This document shows, one piece after another, positions 49,180 through 60,030 of a stretch of 64,000 nucleotides of DNA (its first letter is position 1; the number at the start of each line of letters is the position of its first letter). Location of the stretch: contig JAMKCF010000020.1 in NCBI GenBank assembly GCA_023634235.1, positions 7,874,001 through 7,938,000 of the forward strand, written 5' to 3'. The position numbers and the translations under genes were made by a program. The notes under the pieces were generated by a model that worked only from the letters and a program-made list of their open reading frames with translations, ran no database searches and was not told where the DNA came from. This DNA is from Pisaster brevispinus. Lineage: Eukaryota > Echinodermata > Asteroidea > Forcipulatida > Asteriidae.

Positions 49180-52100
49180 CTGCAGATGGGAAGATAGTAG
49201 ATTGAGTTTTGCAATACTAAGATGGGGAGGGGGGGGGGGGGTCACATTGAACTTGAAAGTTTTCTTTTGTTGACAAGAAGAAACGCAAAATGTATACCAT
49301 GCCCGATATGTGGCAGAGGGTGTCCCAATGCTCCAATGACGCAGTTTTTCCTCTTACAGGTGTATCCACTGAAGTCCATGAAAGATCTCCTGTGTTCCCA
49401 CAACACAATGAAGACACACTATGGGGTACACCATGCCACATATCGAGCACCAAATTGCAAAACAAGTTAAATGTGTACACCTCTATGCTTTAATAGCAGA
49501 ACTTTTTCATTTAGCAAACAATTTCTATGTACCCGTGATTGATATTACAACATGAACTGGAAATTGAAGGGCTTTTTCTCTTACCGTGCTTACCTTTAGC
49601 ATGCAGATACTTAAGATGGTCCACTGTCATCTGCAGAATTTCTGCCTTCTCAAGTTTTGCCGAGCCCTGAAGGTAAGTGAGGAAAACAAAACGTATTTAA
49701 AATGAAGCCTGGTACACGACCATGATGTTGATAAAGAGATGATGAAAATAGTCTGATGACAATAAGGGCGGCTGTCAATTTGAAAACAGTTTTCATCTTT
49801 AAATATAACTGAGAAGATAGTGGTAGCACTTAAAGACAAAATAATTGCATACAAAACTGCACGAGCTTTCGTAGCAACAACTACTTCATCAGATTGTTGC
49901 TACAAAAGCTCATGTAAAAAAATGTAACTAGTAAGTCTTTAAGCTACCACTACCTTCCTTGTTTTATATTCCAGACTAACAGCTATCTCTATCAAATAAT
50001 TATAACGGGTGTTTCTTGCAGATGTCTTGCATACTTTGATAGCATTGTTGTTTAATTAAACCATGTAGGTAGAACCTCCATGATTAAACCCATCACAAAA
50101 AATGTATTGACAGCACAACATCACCAACAACAGCCCCACCACCACCACGACCAAAAATAACAGTGACAACTTAAAAACATGAACCAAAAAAAGTATAGAT
50201 AAATAACTGATTTAGGTCAATACATAAAGTTAAAAAAGCAAAATGAAAAAGAAATATGGCTTCAAATTTGTATACCCTAAATTATATATTTATAAGCCAA
50301 CATGATTTTAAGGCTGAACACAATTGAATGATTGTATGATTGGTTTTATGCAGAAATTAGACGCCTCATTAAATCCACGATCGCCTCATCGCAATATCAT
50401 TTCTTTTTGCACGCGCTGTTTTGGAACTGTCCTCTTTATCTCTTGATGTTCATTCTCCAGACCTTCTCTGCCCCGGTTGAGATTAAAGCTCTATGCGATT
50501 AATTGCGCCGTTGGGTCTTTTGTCTGCGCTGCCGGGCCATTGTTGTCGTGCGGGGCCGTGCGGGGCCACAGGGCTGCGTGCCGACCGCTCGACCCTCTAC
50601 ACCCGTGGTAACCACCAAAGAATCACTCTCTCACATGAAAAATTCATGAGCCTCAGAAGTGGGCATTGTGTTGAGGCAATTTAGATTGTGTTTAACCATC
50701 ATTCAGGGTACAATCGGTTCCCATGCAGTGATTGCAGTAACACCGTGGGATATGCACTCGCTGCAACTCCGGGGCAAAGGGGGGAGCCTGTGCTGGGGAC
50801 AATTCTATATCCGATGTTTGCCCGTACTCACGTGGTTTTAATTGTTCGCCACAAGAGCCACTCCAATTATATACGTTTTATTTATCTATCGAGAACAACA
50901 TGTATTATCAATGAGTGTGCTTTGCACGCCAACAGTGAAGGGTGGATAGCCATCTGCAGTCATGCGTAGTTTATTGAGTGATCGAACGAACATCGTATTA
51001 GTTGTATGACAGTAAACATAATGCACTTTACGAAAAATGCTTGCCCTTTGTCTGGCAACAAAAAGAGGGGTGGATTAAAAAAAATTTACAATAAAACAAA
51101 TACTTGGTAAGTTGTTTTTTTTTATTTTCGTGATACCCATCAGTGAATACCCATCAGTGAATACCAGGGTCAAAACCACAGCTGCCACAATTTTGAATCC
51201 AAGCAAAACAAGTTCCGCAAATTCAACAATGTAGGATCAAATACAACAAATAGATTTTAGTTTCACCAAAATCTATTCCAACGTTTCCACGATGAGTTGT
51301 CGTTGTCACTGGTTTGTTTAAAGAGGTGTGAAACGATATTTTCAAGCAGGATTTGCATAATTTCAAACCAAACTCCATTGCCTGACCCTGATGTTAAATA
51401 AACATAATAATGACGAGATCTAATATTGATTAATTAACAAAATAACAACAGGTTGATTAAAAACCTACCTGTTTTTCATAAGCAGCAGGGACAAGGCGTC
51501 GCAGCTCGGTCAAAGAATTGTTAATCCGGTCACGTCTTCTCTTCTCAATAATCTTTAAAAATAATCCAAAATAAAATTCATAAATACCACATTCGAACTG
51601 TCAGTTAAAGGCATGGTATACTTTTGGTAATTTTCAAAGACCAGTATCCTCACTTGGTGTATCCCAACATCTGCGTAAAATAAAAAAAATCCTGTGAACA
51701 TTTGGGCTCAAGTGGTCATCAAAGTTGCAAGAAAGTAACGAAAGAAAAAACAAGCAAACAAACAACAATACAACACCCTTGTTGCAAAGAATTGATGTGC
51801 TTTCAGATGTATGACAAAGGCTTCATGCCTGAAGCCTTTCTCAGATTCAAAATTCATTCTAAAAATGTGTTATAATATCAACAGCTCTCCAGTGTTCTTT
51901 TATACAAAGGAAGCTTTCATAGTCATTAATTTTTAGAGTAGTTGCCAAAGGTTACACCCTTCCTTTAAATCTGGACAGTTAAAGGCTAAGGAATGAAGTG
52001 GCTTATATGCATGGATCATCAACAAGTCAACAGTGTAATACGGTTTTACATTAGACGAAAGTACATCGGTGAATGATTGATAGGTGGAGCTTGCTCTGTG

Positions 52101-53461
52101 GCTGGAAAGATGCTTTGTAACAAGTGATTTAAAGCGATGAGTGTCAACAGTTTTTGGTAACAGTCAACACTGTAATAAAATGTGTCAGAATCTGTTGATT
52201 AAATTTAAGACTAGGAATGCAGCGATCCTGAAAATGAATGGTTGAATGCACATGAACAAAGAGGTTGTAATCTTCAAATACATGGGACTGAGCAAGAGTT
52301 GAAACAATAATTAGCAATTTTTCCTTTTGATTGTACACCACCAGCATTTCAAATGTTTATATCAGATTCGTAAAATTGTTGGTTCCAAGGGAATAAATGT
52401 ATTGAATAATCTGCAAAAGTTCCAATAGGTGATTATTCTTTCACATCAAATAAGCAAAAGAATATTGAAGCTAAAAACTTCAAAATGTTTTTGACAAAGG
52501 TTAGTTTTCGAAAAGAAACCAGATTCAGTGAGAGATCATCCGTCAGGATGACGCGCAGAAAATGAGTTTATGTTGTGCCACGATCGTTAACTTGATGTAT
52601 GGAAGTTATAAAGGACACCGGCTTAATGTTCGAAGTAAATACTGATAATGTAATTCAAATACAATTCAACAACAGTAAATAGATACACACATTAATTCCT
52701 TTGAACAATAAATCAAGTGTAGGTCTCAGTGAAATGTCACATGGAAGCAAAACAAAACTTAGATGAATAACTGCAAAAGGAGCTAAAAAAATTAAGTTAA
52801 ATTCAAATTAAGTATAAGTATCTTACCCCTCTTCGCTTCTTGCGAGCTGTCACCGGGCATGATTGACTGGGTGACCTGCGGGGCGAAAATACAACAAATT
52901 TGCACTAATTAAATAATTTACTAATTAACGGATTACGATGAATATTCAGTACATGTGTTGTATAAGACAGTGTTTTACGACACACCGTTGACACGTGCAA
53001 CATATACATGTTCAAGTTTCAAGGCATCACGTGATCTAACCACCTGATCAAAACAAACGAATAGACTGGCGCATTTAAATAGCATCATCAGGAGTTTCAT
53101 TAAGTCTCGTAGACTTCCAAACTAGAGATGAAAGTAGGCTAAATTGGTGATTTCGTAATGTTCAACAAGTTTCGTAATGTTCAACAAGTTGTGTAATGAT
53201 CAACAAGTGATGAAAATAATCTGGTATGATTTGAAACAACTCTTGCAAGACTGACAATGTTTAATCGAGTGGACTTTGATAAAGTGGAACTTTAGGCCTA
53301 CTTTCACAAGGAGATAAAAACCGAATGACAAAGTAGCTTTATGGCGTCAGATTTCCAGCAGTTAGTTTACTTTGTCTTAATTAGTGAAGTTAAGACACTT
53401 ACCCCTTGATGGAGTCATCGAAGATCTCGTCAGTATCGGAGTCGCTCAGTGTACGCTTCAT
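48503..53461 (-). CDS. HEY: HEY transcriptional repressor (hairy/E(spl)-related with YRPW motif), complete, 5 exons, 313 aa
   Basis: Exons (- strand) are 53461-53403, 52875-52827, 51552-51469, 49666-49594 and 49179-48503, with intron phases 2, 0, 0 and 1. The start ATG (53461-53459) has A at -3 and an in-frame TAA 22 codons upstream with no ATG between. Residues 31-88 are the bHLH: basic region [20 protein letters not shown] with the HEY-type Gly36 where HES proteins have Pro, then helix 2 [15 protein letters not shown]. About 105-150 is the Orange domain ([18 protein letters not shown]). The C-terminus is Ser/His/Gln-rich and ends [12 protein letters not shown] (YRPW at 304-307). HEY proteins are nuclear Notch effectors that repress as dimers. 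The length is close to vertebrate HEY1, and five exons is the layout expected for the family. Confidence 0.97.
49180..49593 (-). other. HEY: HEY intron 4
   Basis: Donor ggtaag, acceptor ctgcag. Most of it (about 49250-49460) is a copy of a dispersed repeat also seen near 57139-57330 and 62930-63125, with a poly-G run at 49227-49241. Confidence 0.75.
49594..49666 (-). CDS. HEY: HEY exon 4: bHLH helix 2
   Basis: Acceptor ttaccttcag (- strand), phase 0; donor AAAG|gtaagc, phase 1. It encodes [12 protein letters not shown] then [12 protein letters not shown], the second helix and its dimer face. Confidence 0.96.
49667..51468 (-). other. HEY: HEY intron 3
   Basis: It holds a short palindromic repeat (about 49860-49925) and a GC-rich island (about 50460-50600, with GTGCGGGGCC twice in a row) that stands out from the AT-rich surroundings and could be regulatory. 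A 14-base tandem duplication (ATACCCATCAGTGA) lies near 51134-51163. No exon seen. Confidence 0.6.
51469..51552 (-). CDS. HEY: HEY exon 3: basic region and helix 1
   Basis: Acceptor attttaaag (- strand), phase 0; donor CAG|gtaggt, phase 0; 28 codons. [14 protein letters not shown] then [14 protein letters not shown] is diagnostic for HEY/HES-family bHLH. Confidence 0.97.
51553..52826 (-). other. HEY: HEY intron 2
   Basis: Besides repeat copy A it shows no recognisable element or exon. Confidence 0.65.
51606..51966 (+). repeat. Copy of the 350-bp dispersed repeat (copy A)
   Basis: Begins AAAGGCATGGTATACTTTTG, passes CACTTGGTGTATCCCAACAT, CTCAAGTGGTCATC and AAGCCTTTCTCAGATTC, and ends GCCAAAGGTTACACCCTTCC. 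It sits inside HEY intron 2. The ends are weakly inverted, as in a non-autonomous transposon. Confidence 0.8.
52827..52875 (-). CDS. HEY: HEY exon 2: start of the basic region
   Basis: Acceptor gccccgcag (- strand), phase 2; donor GGG|gtaaga, phase 0; 49 bases. It reads (G)[16 protein letters not shown] and completes the basic tract with the next exon. Confidence 0.94.
53151..53207 (+). repeat. Three tandem 19-bp units in HEY intron 1
   Basis: TTTCGTAATGTTCAACAAG occurs twice exactly (53151 and 53170). A third unit with three mismatches follows (53189-53207). Confidence 0.9.
53403..53461 (-). CDS. HEY: HEY exon 1 with initiator ATG
   Basis: Encodes [19 protein letters not shown] plus two bases; donor AAGGG|gtaagt. 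The acidic N-terminus after MKR resembles vertebrate HEY proteins. The upstream in-frame stop at 53525-53527 makes this start decisive. Confidence 0.94.
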
Positions 53462-53676
53462 AATTTCTCGTGGATTCTCGTATGTGTCTTGGGAACAAAG
53501 ACGAGTAAAGCACACTGTGGTATCTTACGGATACGCAGATTAGAGACTTGTTGCTTCTTTGTGGCCTGGGATGCAACAGATGGAAGATGCTGACTGGAAG
53601 GCAGAAGGAGAGAGCGTGGCTGACGATGAAACACGTCCTGTCGTCTACGGTCGTAAGTCAAGAATGAGTCGTACGG

Positions 53677-53684
53677 TTCCCACG
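53677..53684 (-). promoter_or_regulatory. Consensus RBPJ/Su(H) site upstream of HEY
   Basis: TTCCCACG reads CGTGGGAA on the - strand, an exact match to YGTGGGAA, about 215 bases upstream of the HEY ATG. HEY genes are direct Notch targets in the animals where this has been tested. Confidence 0.55.
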
Positions 53685-54247
53685 CTCTGCTTCAAAAAGT
53701 CCATGCGACTGACTGAGGGTTCCCAAAACACCACTACATTTACACAACACCCGGCAGGCTAGCTCAGGGTTGATTGACAGCAATCCGCCACTCGCCCAGT
53801 CACCGTACCTCCTCCGTTCGGCACACGCCATTGGCTAAAGCCACCAGGCTGTCATCGGTCATTCCCCTGGCTGTTTCTATTTTGACGAAGTCCCCCCCTC
53901 TGTTGTCAAAGAAGTGTCGTCTGCTGCTCGTGTGCCAATCATTGTTTACCTGTCGCCTTGTCTTGCAGGCTAAGGTCACGTAGGCGGGGTCAATTTACTG
54001 GGCAGACCCCTGCTAAACTTCAACGCTTTGCTCGCGCACACAAAGAAGGCGAATAACTTCAACTATAGACGCTAAAATTCGAACCCCCATCTCGTACCTA
54101 AATCCACGTGTATTATATTCCACGCTGCACAATGACATTATATTTTTTAAAAACCCCAATGGCAGAAAGCACAGGTTGTTGTAGTCGTGGGGGTGAATAG
54201 AAACCGTCAGCAGTACTGGCGTGCGACCCGCACGCGTGTTACAATAC

Positions 54248-54255
54248 CGTGGGAA
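54248..54255 (+). promoter_or_regulatory. Second consensus RBPJ/Su(H) site near a CCAAT box
   Basis: CGTGGGAA on the + strand, about 790 bases upstream of the HEY ATG. A CCAAT box (54280-54284) follows 24 bases later. Confidence 0.5.
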
Positions 54256-55264
54256 AGTTAGTATCTCACTGCCGGGCGACCAATCAGAGGACAGTTGCGG
54301 TCGGACAATTGTTTGGCTTGCACCGTGTGAACGGCAGCCAAGATCTTTTCCAAGGTATATGTTTGCGTGATAATTGCTCCTGAGCTCGCTGCCACGCTGT
54401 TGGGGGCTGTCTGTCAAGTTATAATTTGGGCATTCAGTGTAAATAAGTGATGTTTTATCAAGTAAATCTAATAGACGTCATTGTGTTTGGGCGTTAGGTT
54501 GCTGGGGGAGCTATGGGTTTTGGTATGGGAGTGTCGCAGTCTTGGACCTTTGGTGCTGATGTATAACGCACACGTCTAGGTATAACTTGCCTGTAAAAAT
54601 TAAATGAACTATTTAAACTTTTATCTCTGTATATTATGAGTTATAGCTATAAAACAAATGTAAAAACTGCTATCTTTAATACAGTATACAACATCCTTGT
54701 ACGTCATAACTCTACCGTTTAATATTTAGACCTACAATGACCTTGTTTGTTCCATTTTTTTCTTTTTTCATTTTTCATTGCTCAAACTTAAAATGAAACA
54801 CTTTTCTTTTCGAATTGAATGAACAGATTTGGTTCACAAGACGTGATCGCAGTTTATAATTCGTCTGCCCAGATCCATTAACTTCGACCGTTCAAACAGT
54901 TGGGTTCGTGAAAGCTAATAATGGGTTGTGCAGTATGCTCCTCGATCCATCCTACCAGTTGGACTTAAATTTTTACTAGGGTGAAGTTTTCCTGGGCTGT
55001 TCGCACTGGACTTAAAATGGCCAAGCTACCCATTTTGCTTGGTTAGTTTTATACAAAAAAAGTCAATGCGAATACGTCTTCAGCCGCTTCTAATATTGTC
55101 GCAGAGGGTCTTCCGTTCGTTGCTCCTTCTGAAAGCGCTCGCTCGCAGTTTACATGTTGCCGCGGCATCTTCTTACCTCTTCCCTTCATCTGTTCTAAAA
55201 GCAAGTGATGAAGTATAGTTGTCAACTACGAAAGCTCATGCAGTTTTGTTTATGTAAATAGTTT

Positions 55265-55626
55265 GCCTTAAAAGCAGCGTATACTATTTTGGTAATTGTC
55301 AAAGGCCAGTATCCTCACTTGGTGTATCCCAACATTATGCATAAAATAACAAACCTAAAACAGTTTGAGCTCAATTGGTCATCGAAGATGAAAAGGAATA
55401 ATGAAAGAAGAAAACACCTTTGTTGAATTGAATTGTGTGCTTTCAGATGCATGGTGAAGCCTTTCTCAATTCAAAATTTGGGGTGAAAATTACCTCTTTC
55501 TCTAAAACTACATTACTTCAAAGGGGTTGTTTTATAATATCAAAAGCTCTCCAGTGCTCTTTTCAAGTAAATTGTATACGGTCATTGAAATGTTTGGTGT
55601 AATTGCCAAAGGCATACCCTCCCTTC
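55265..55626 (+). repeat. Copy of the 350-bp dispersed repeat (copy B)
   Basis: Same order of blocks as copy A: GGTAATTGTCAAAGGCCAGT, CACTTGGTGTATCCCAACAT, GCTCTCCAGTGCTCTTTTC, ending ATTGCCAAAGGCATACCCTC. Confidence 0.8.
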
Positions 55627-56489
55627 AAAGTCCAAGCGGTACCACTACCTTCCTTGTTTTATCTATGAGACTAACACGGCTATCTCTATCAACGGCAAAT
55701 TTGAGATTGTCTGATGTTCCTCTCCTATTTTGAAACGTGTTTTCCAACCATCTTTTCTGTTCCACTTCAAGAGAAATGTAAACAGTTTCTTCTCTCCCTT
55801 CAAATTGTCTGTATTTTCTTTTGTAGCCCTCACCCTGAGTGATCCAGTGGCCTTGTATTGGGTAAATTTTCACCCATAAAAACGACTCCTTGAACCAAAT
55901 GGGATATTCGGGTTGACAAGAGTTTGTTTTAAGCTTGCAATGTGAACAGTCACATTGAGACTTCAGTGAGTAACTATAACTATAGTACACTTGCGGGTAC
56001 AGCTAGGCCTATGTGTAAATATCTTTTTGGATGAGTGTTGGCTCTATAAAAAAAGAGCCAGTGTATAAGTCTTGACGTTTCAAACAGTATACTCTGCTCG
56101 TCTTCAGAAGAAACTTCAATGTTTTTAGTTTGGGTCAAAACAAATGTTTTTGTAGTATAGGGGACCCTCTAACAGACGTTTGGTTCTTGTCACAGTGAGG
56201 AAAATGATGCTACATGGGTGCAGTCATTAGCGGTTAGAGAAACTCACATGGAACTGGTTTTCACAATTATAGGCTATGATGAGTTTGTACACGTGTGGGA
56301 CAACATTGAAACGAACATTTTTTTAGTATCGTATTTTGCCTGAAAGAACTCTTTCAAGTTTCTTTCCAGCATCAGTTGTAGACAGTGTTATGGAGGTAAG
56401 CCAGAAAGATACAATTGTATAAGGACAGAGTAGTGAATCTGTTTAAATCGTACATTTTTTAAGGGGTGGGGGTGCTGGACTGTTGTTGT

Positions 56490-56656
56490 CAGTGGCGTAA
56501 CCACAGGGGCATATCCCCCCTCCCACACTCCACCACTCAGAAAAAGAGGTCAACAAAATTGCACACCAATGATCGGTTCGATACACGACATAGCCCCACC
56601 ATATTGTGTCTTTGCCCCCCCCCCCCACCCCATGAATATTTCTGATATCGCCACTG
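56490..56656. mobile_element. 167-bp TIR element of the GTAACC type
   Basis: Starts CAGTGGCGTAACC and ends CGCCACTG; internal C run and TGTGTCTTTGCCCC as in the element at 19794-20003. Confidence 0.65.
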
Positions 56657-57540
56657 GTTAGGGTGGTAGCTAGAACCCGGAAGCAGGTTGCCAACATTTA
56701 CTGTAAGTGGGGAAAAACACTTGCAGACTGCTCATTTTTAACACTTACGCCTATTATAGGCCTACAATGACAGGAAATAACAGTTCTTGACCGGAATGGG
56801 TTCGTGTAATTATGTTACCATACTCTTGATTATTTACAAAGAACAACGAAATGGCGACGTCTGATTGGCATTGATTCGGCATGGGTTGATGTGCCTGACA
56901 TCCCCACTGGCCGTCAGATGAAAATACCAACGTTTGGGGATCATGTCTGTTTTAACAAGCCTGATCATCGGCAGTTTTGACGGCTCGACTCCCACCACAC
57001 CGCCCTCGACGCGTGTGGCTGGTCGGCCACGCGAACCCCATCGGGACCTCACGTGACTGACTGACCGCCGGTAAAAGATGGCACGCGAGACAGGTCATCC
57101 CACTGCACGACATAAAACTAAAGGAATCATGTAACTTGGTCGTTTGATGCTCGATATGGGGCATGGTGTACCCCCTCCCATTGTGTCTTCATTGTGTGCT
57201 TGGAATTTCAGGAATTTTTTAGAGGATTTTAGGAGGGGGTACTTCTGTTGAGAGGAAAATAGTGTGTTATCTTCCCTTTTTGGGGGGGGGGGTATATACC
57301 CTCTACCCCCGTATCGGGCATGGTTTAAACTTGATGAGACTTGCGGAGGAATCATTGAAATTTGTGGTATATCCATGTTAATAGTTTTGTAAACTGCATG
57401 TTTGTGGACTTTTATTTGAACAAATTCGTTTTATTGTAATCCATTGGGATGAATACATGACTTAAAGATATCCAGTAAGTCTAGAAACGCGTTGATTCAA
57501 GCATGGAGGTAGTTACTAGAGACCACCAACGGAGGGTAGT

Positions 57541-57640
57541 TATAGGCCTAGCTTAGTTGGTAAAGCGCCGGCACGTTAAACCGGAGGGCGTTGGTTCAAA
57601 TACAACTCTAGTCAAATGAATTCTTTGTTCAACCCCAAAT
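57541..57640 (+). mobile_element. tRNA-like SINE head
   Basis: TAGCTTAGTTGG (A-box-like), GCGCCGGCACGTTAAACCGG (anticodon-arm-like) and GGTTCAAATAC (B-box-like), then TCTTTGTTCAACCCCAAATC. Mismatched stems and a C at the position before the anticodon argue against a working tRNA. Confidence 0.55.
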
Positions 57641-58649
57641 CAGTATTAAAAAAAAGGTAAACGGCATCACAAGAGCCCTGGAAAAGGGATTAATTAAGCA
57701 AAATGCAAACTGCCACTCACTATTTTAATTTGCCAGAAATGTTAGGGTCTCCCCCAAAAAGTGCACCCTATTGTGCTCAACTAAAACGTAAACCGGTATT
57801 TTATTTAGCTTCGCCGTTGCCTGTGTTTGCAGCTCTAGTATCATGAAATCCTTCAAGTTGTCAATTACTAAAGATTTCACTGTCCTGCTTGTCCTACAGC
57901 TGACTTGTTTAAATCTGCATTCCACTCTAACAAACCAAGCCCCTTTCAAAATATTGCTTTCAAAGTTTTCGAATGAAAAAGGAAAAGAAAACCAAACCCA
58001 AAACACAAACACAAAAACAAGGTAGGTCTGTACGTGAGATCTTCAGCACAACCACAGCGGCACACAATGCCAAGACCAAGGTCAACGTTCATTTTCCAAC
58101 GTACACCCACATAGTCAATGTATTAAACAACATCATATGAAAGAGAGAGAGAGGGAGAGAAATAAAGGCAAAACCACCGATGGCCTAGTGATGACAGATG
58201 GAGTTATTATTCACGCACGATCGCCGATAACCTTACGGTATACCGTCCACAATATGCTCCGTGTTCGGACAGGTTGTGTGTGCCTTTGCGGACGGGCGAG
58301 CACAAACAGCGTCACAAGCGAGTGGGGACGGTAACAAGCCACGCTAGGGGCCTCCCTTAACCACAACCCGAAACAACCAACCCACCACTCCATAAAAAAA
58401 TACCCAAGGGACCAAAGTCTAATGGATCAATATTTTAGACGTTATCCCCGATAAATACGCGATAATGTCATCTTGATGTAATTCCACTTTTAATTAGTCC
58501 GAGGGGAATCAGTTCTTGCTAAAAGCCACGAGTGAACAACTTACTAGTGGAGTGGTTGGCGCAATGCAGCACTTACTCCTATAGCAAAACATTTCGCATC
58601 AAAATACCTACCTCAATTCAAAGGTAAATCACGCTTGTGTTATCGTTAT

Positions 58650-59003
58650 TTTTGTAGGCAAGGTGAACTTTTGGTAATTACACCACAAGTTAATGACCAT
58701 TAGAAACTTACTTGGTAAAGAGCACTGTAGAGCTGTTGATGTTATAAAACATTGTTTGAAACGACCCGCCTTGAAGTTATGCAGAAAGAGGTAATTTTGC
58801 ACCGAATAATTTGAATCTGAGAAAGGCTTCAGGCATAAAGCCTTTCTCGGGCTTCTGAAAGCACACAATTCTATGCATCAAGGGTGTTTTTTCTTTCATT
58901 ATTTCCTTACAACTTCGATGACCAATTGAGCCCAGTTTTCCGCAGGTTTATTATTTTATGCATATGTTGAGATCTTTGGAAATTACCCAAAGTAGACCTG
59001 TAC
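58650..59003 (-). repeat. Copy of the 350-bp dispersed repeat (copy C, reverse)
   Basis: Reverse-oriented relative of copies A and B: TTGGTAATTACACCACAAG, GAGAAAGGCTTCAGGC, TTCGATGACCAATTGAGCCC, ending TTTGGAAATTACCCAAAG. Confidence 0.75.
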
Positions 59004-59566
59004 ACTCTGTCTTTGAGAATCCAAAGTGTGAAAGTTTTTTTGTTGATGGGAGTTCTTTGTGCCAATCCGGGGAAAGCGAAAAACATGTACCATCTGCTTC
59101 TTGCAGACGTCTTTATATTGAAGTATGCGCGTAATAGTAAGTATTCTGTAGTTTTAGAGGTGTCCGTTTTCCCCAAGCTGTCTTTAATGCATTTCGAAAA
59201 ATTGTCAGGCGTGAGAACTTGTCTCGTGTAATCCTCACAAAGTGGACATTAAGCTTGTTTTTTATACCTAGTTATTACCTAAAGAAGTTTTTAAAGTCCT
59301 TTATAGTATCGTGTCAGGCATTGTGGACCCATCATTAATTTGCTCATAACCGTGTGACGGTTTACGCCTAAATAATGACCCGGTTCAAAACTGGCGCTAT
59401 TGTACACGAAGCTGATCATACACGGGCCATTTCCACCACACCGACCACGCGACAACGGGTCGTTAAGACGCTTTGGCACATTCTTCTGCTTCAATTTGAT
59501 TGAGCCAGCCACAATTTCATGAAAATAAATCTGTTAAATACTCAAACATGTGCTTAGCACGTAATA

Positions 59567-60030
59567 TTTGTTTATTTATTTATTTCTTGATTTATTTGGA
59601 CAGAGTAGCCTTATCAGTATTACAACTGCTATCCCTAAGGGCCTTGTGTACAAACAGTAACTAGTCAAATTAATAGAGAATAGTAAAATACAGAGCAATA
59701 AGAAAATCCATGAATGAAAACAGAAAAACTGAGTGTAAAACAAAATAAATCTTCAAGGTTGAACGAAAAATTACAGACACATCACAAAGCAGGGTGCATG
59801 AAAATTAAAACATGAACCAAACAATCAAAACTATATACATGCACAAAGGAATGCACCATCGCATTGAAGTTAGGTAAACTAAGACAGGCAAATACAGGCC
59901 TTCAGAGCAAAGGCAACTTTTAAGCTTTAAGTTAGAACACAGCAACCGTCAAAACGGCACCAATACACACATTAAAACGAAACCACAATAGCTGGAGTTA
60001 GTAGGCAAAAATGTAACAACAATCACATCT
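59567..60030. mobile_element. Retroposon 3' region with TTTA repeats
   Basis: A TTTA tetranucleotide run is followed by several hundred bases of A-rich sequence without open frames. It resembles the layout near 6895 and 21205; the class is uncertain. Confidence 0.35.

Noticed and set aside
54013..54417. 134-codon open frame on the - strand upstream of HEY
   Set aside because: It overlaps the promoter region with RBPJ and CCAAT motifs. The composition is not protein-like and no family is recognisable.
56072..56112. Hammerhead ribozyme (- strand: CTGAAGA, a stem, then GAAAC)
   Set aside because: The stem pairs well only if it uses the G needed for the GAAA core, so the catalytic core is incomplete as drawn. 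A covariance-model search would settle it.
57541..57612. tRNA gene on the + strand
   Set aside because: There is a C where the universal U before the anticodon should be, the stems are mismatched, and the downstream sequence is of SINE type.
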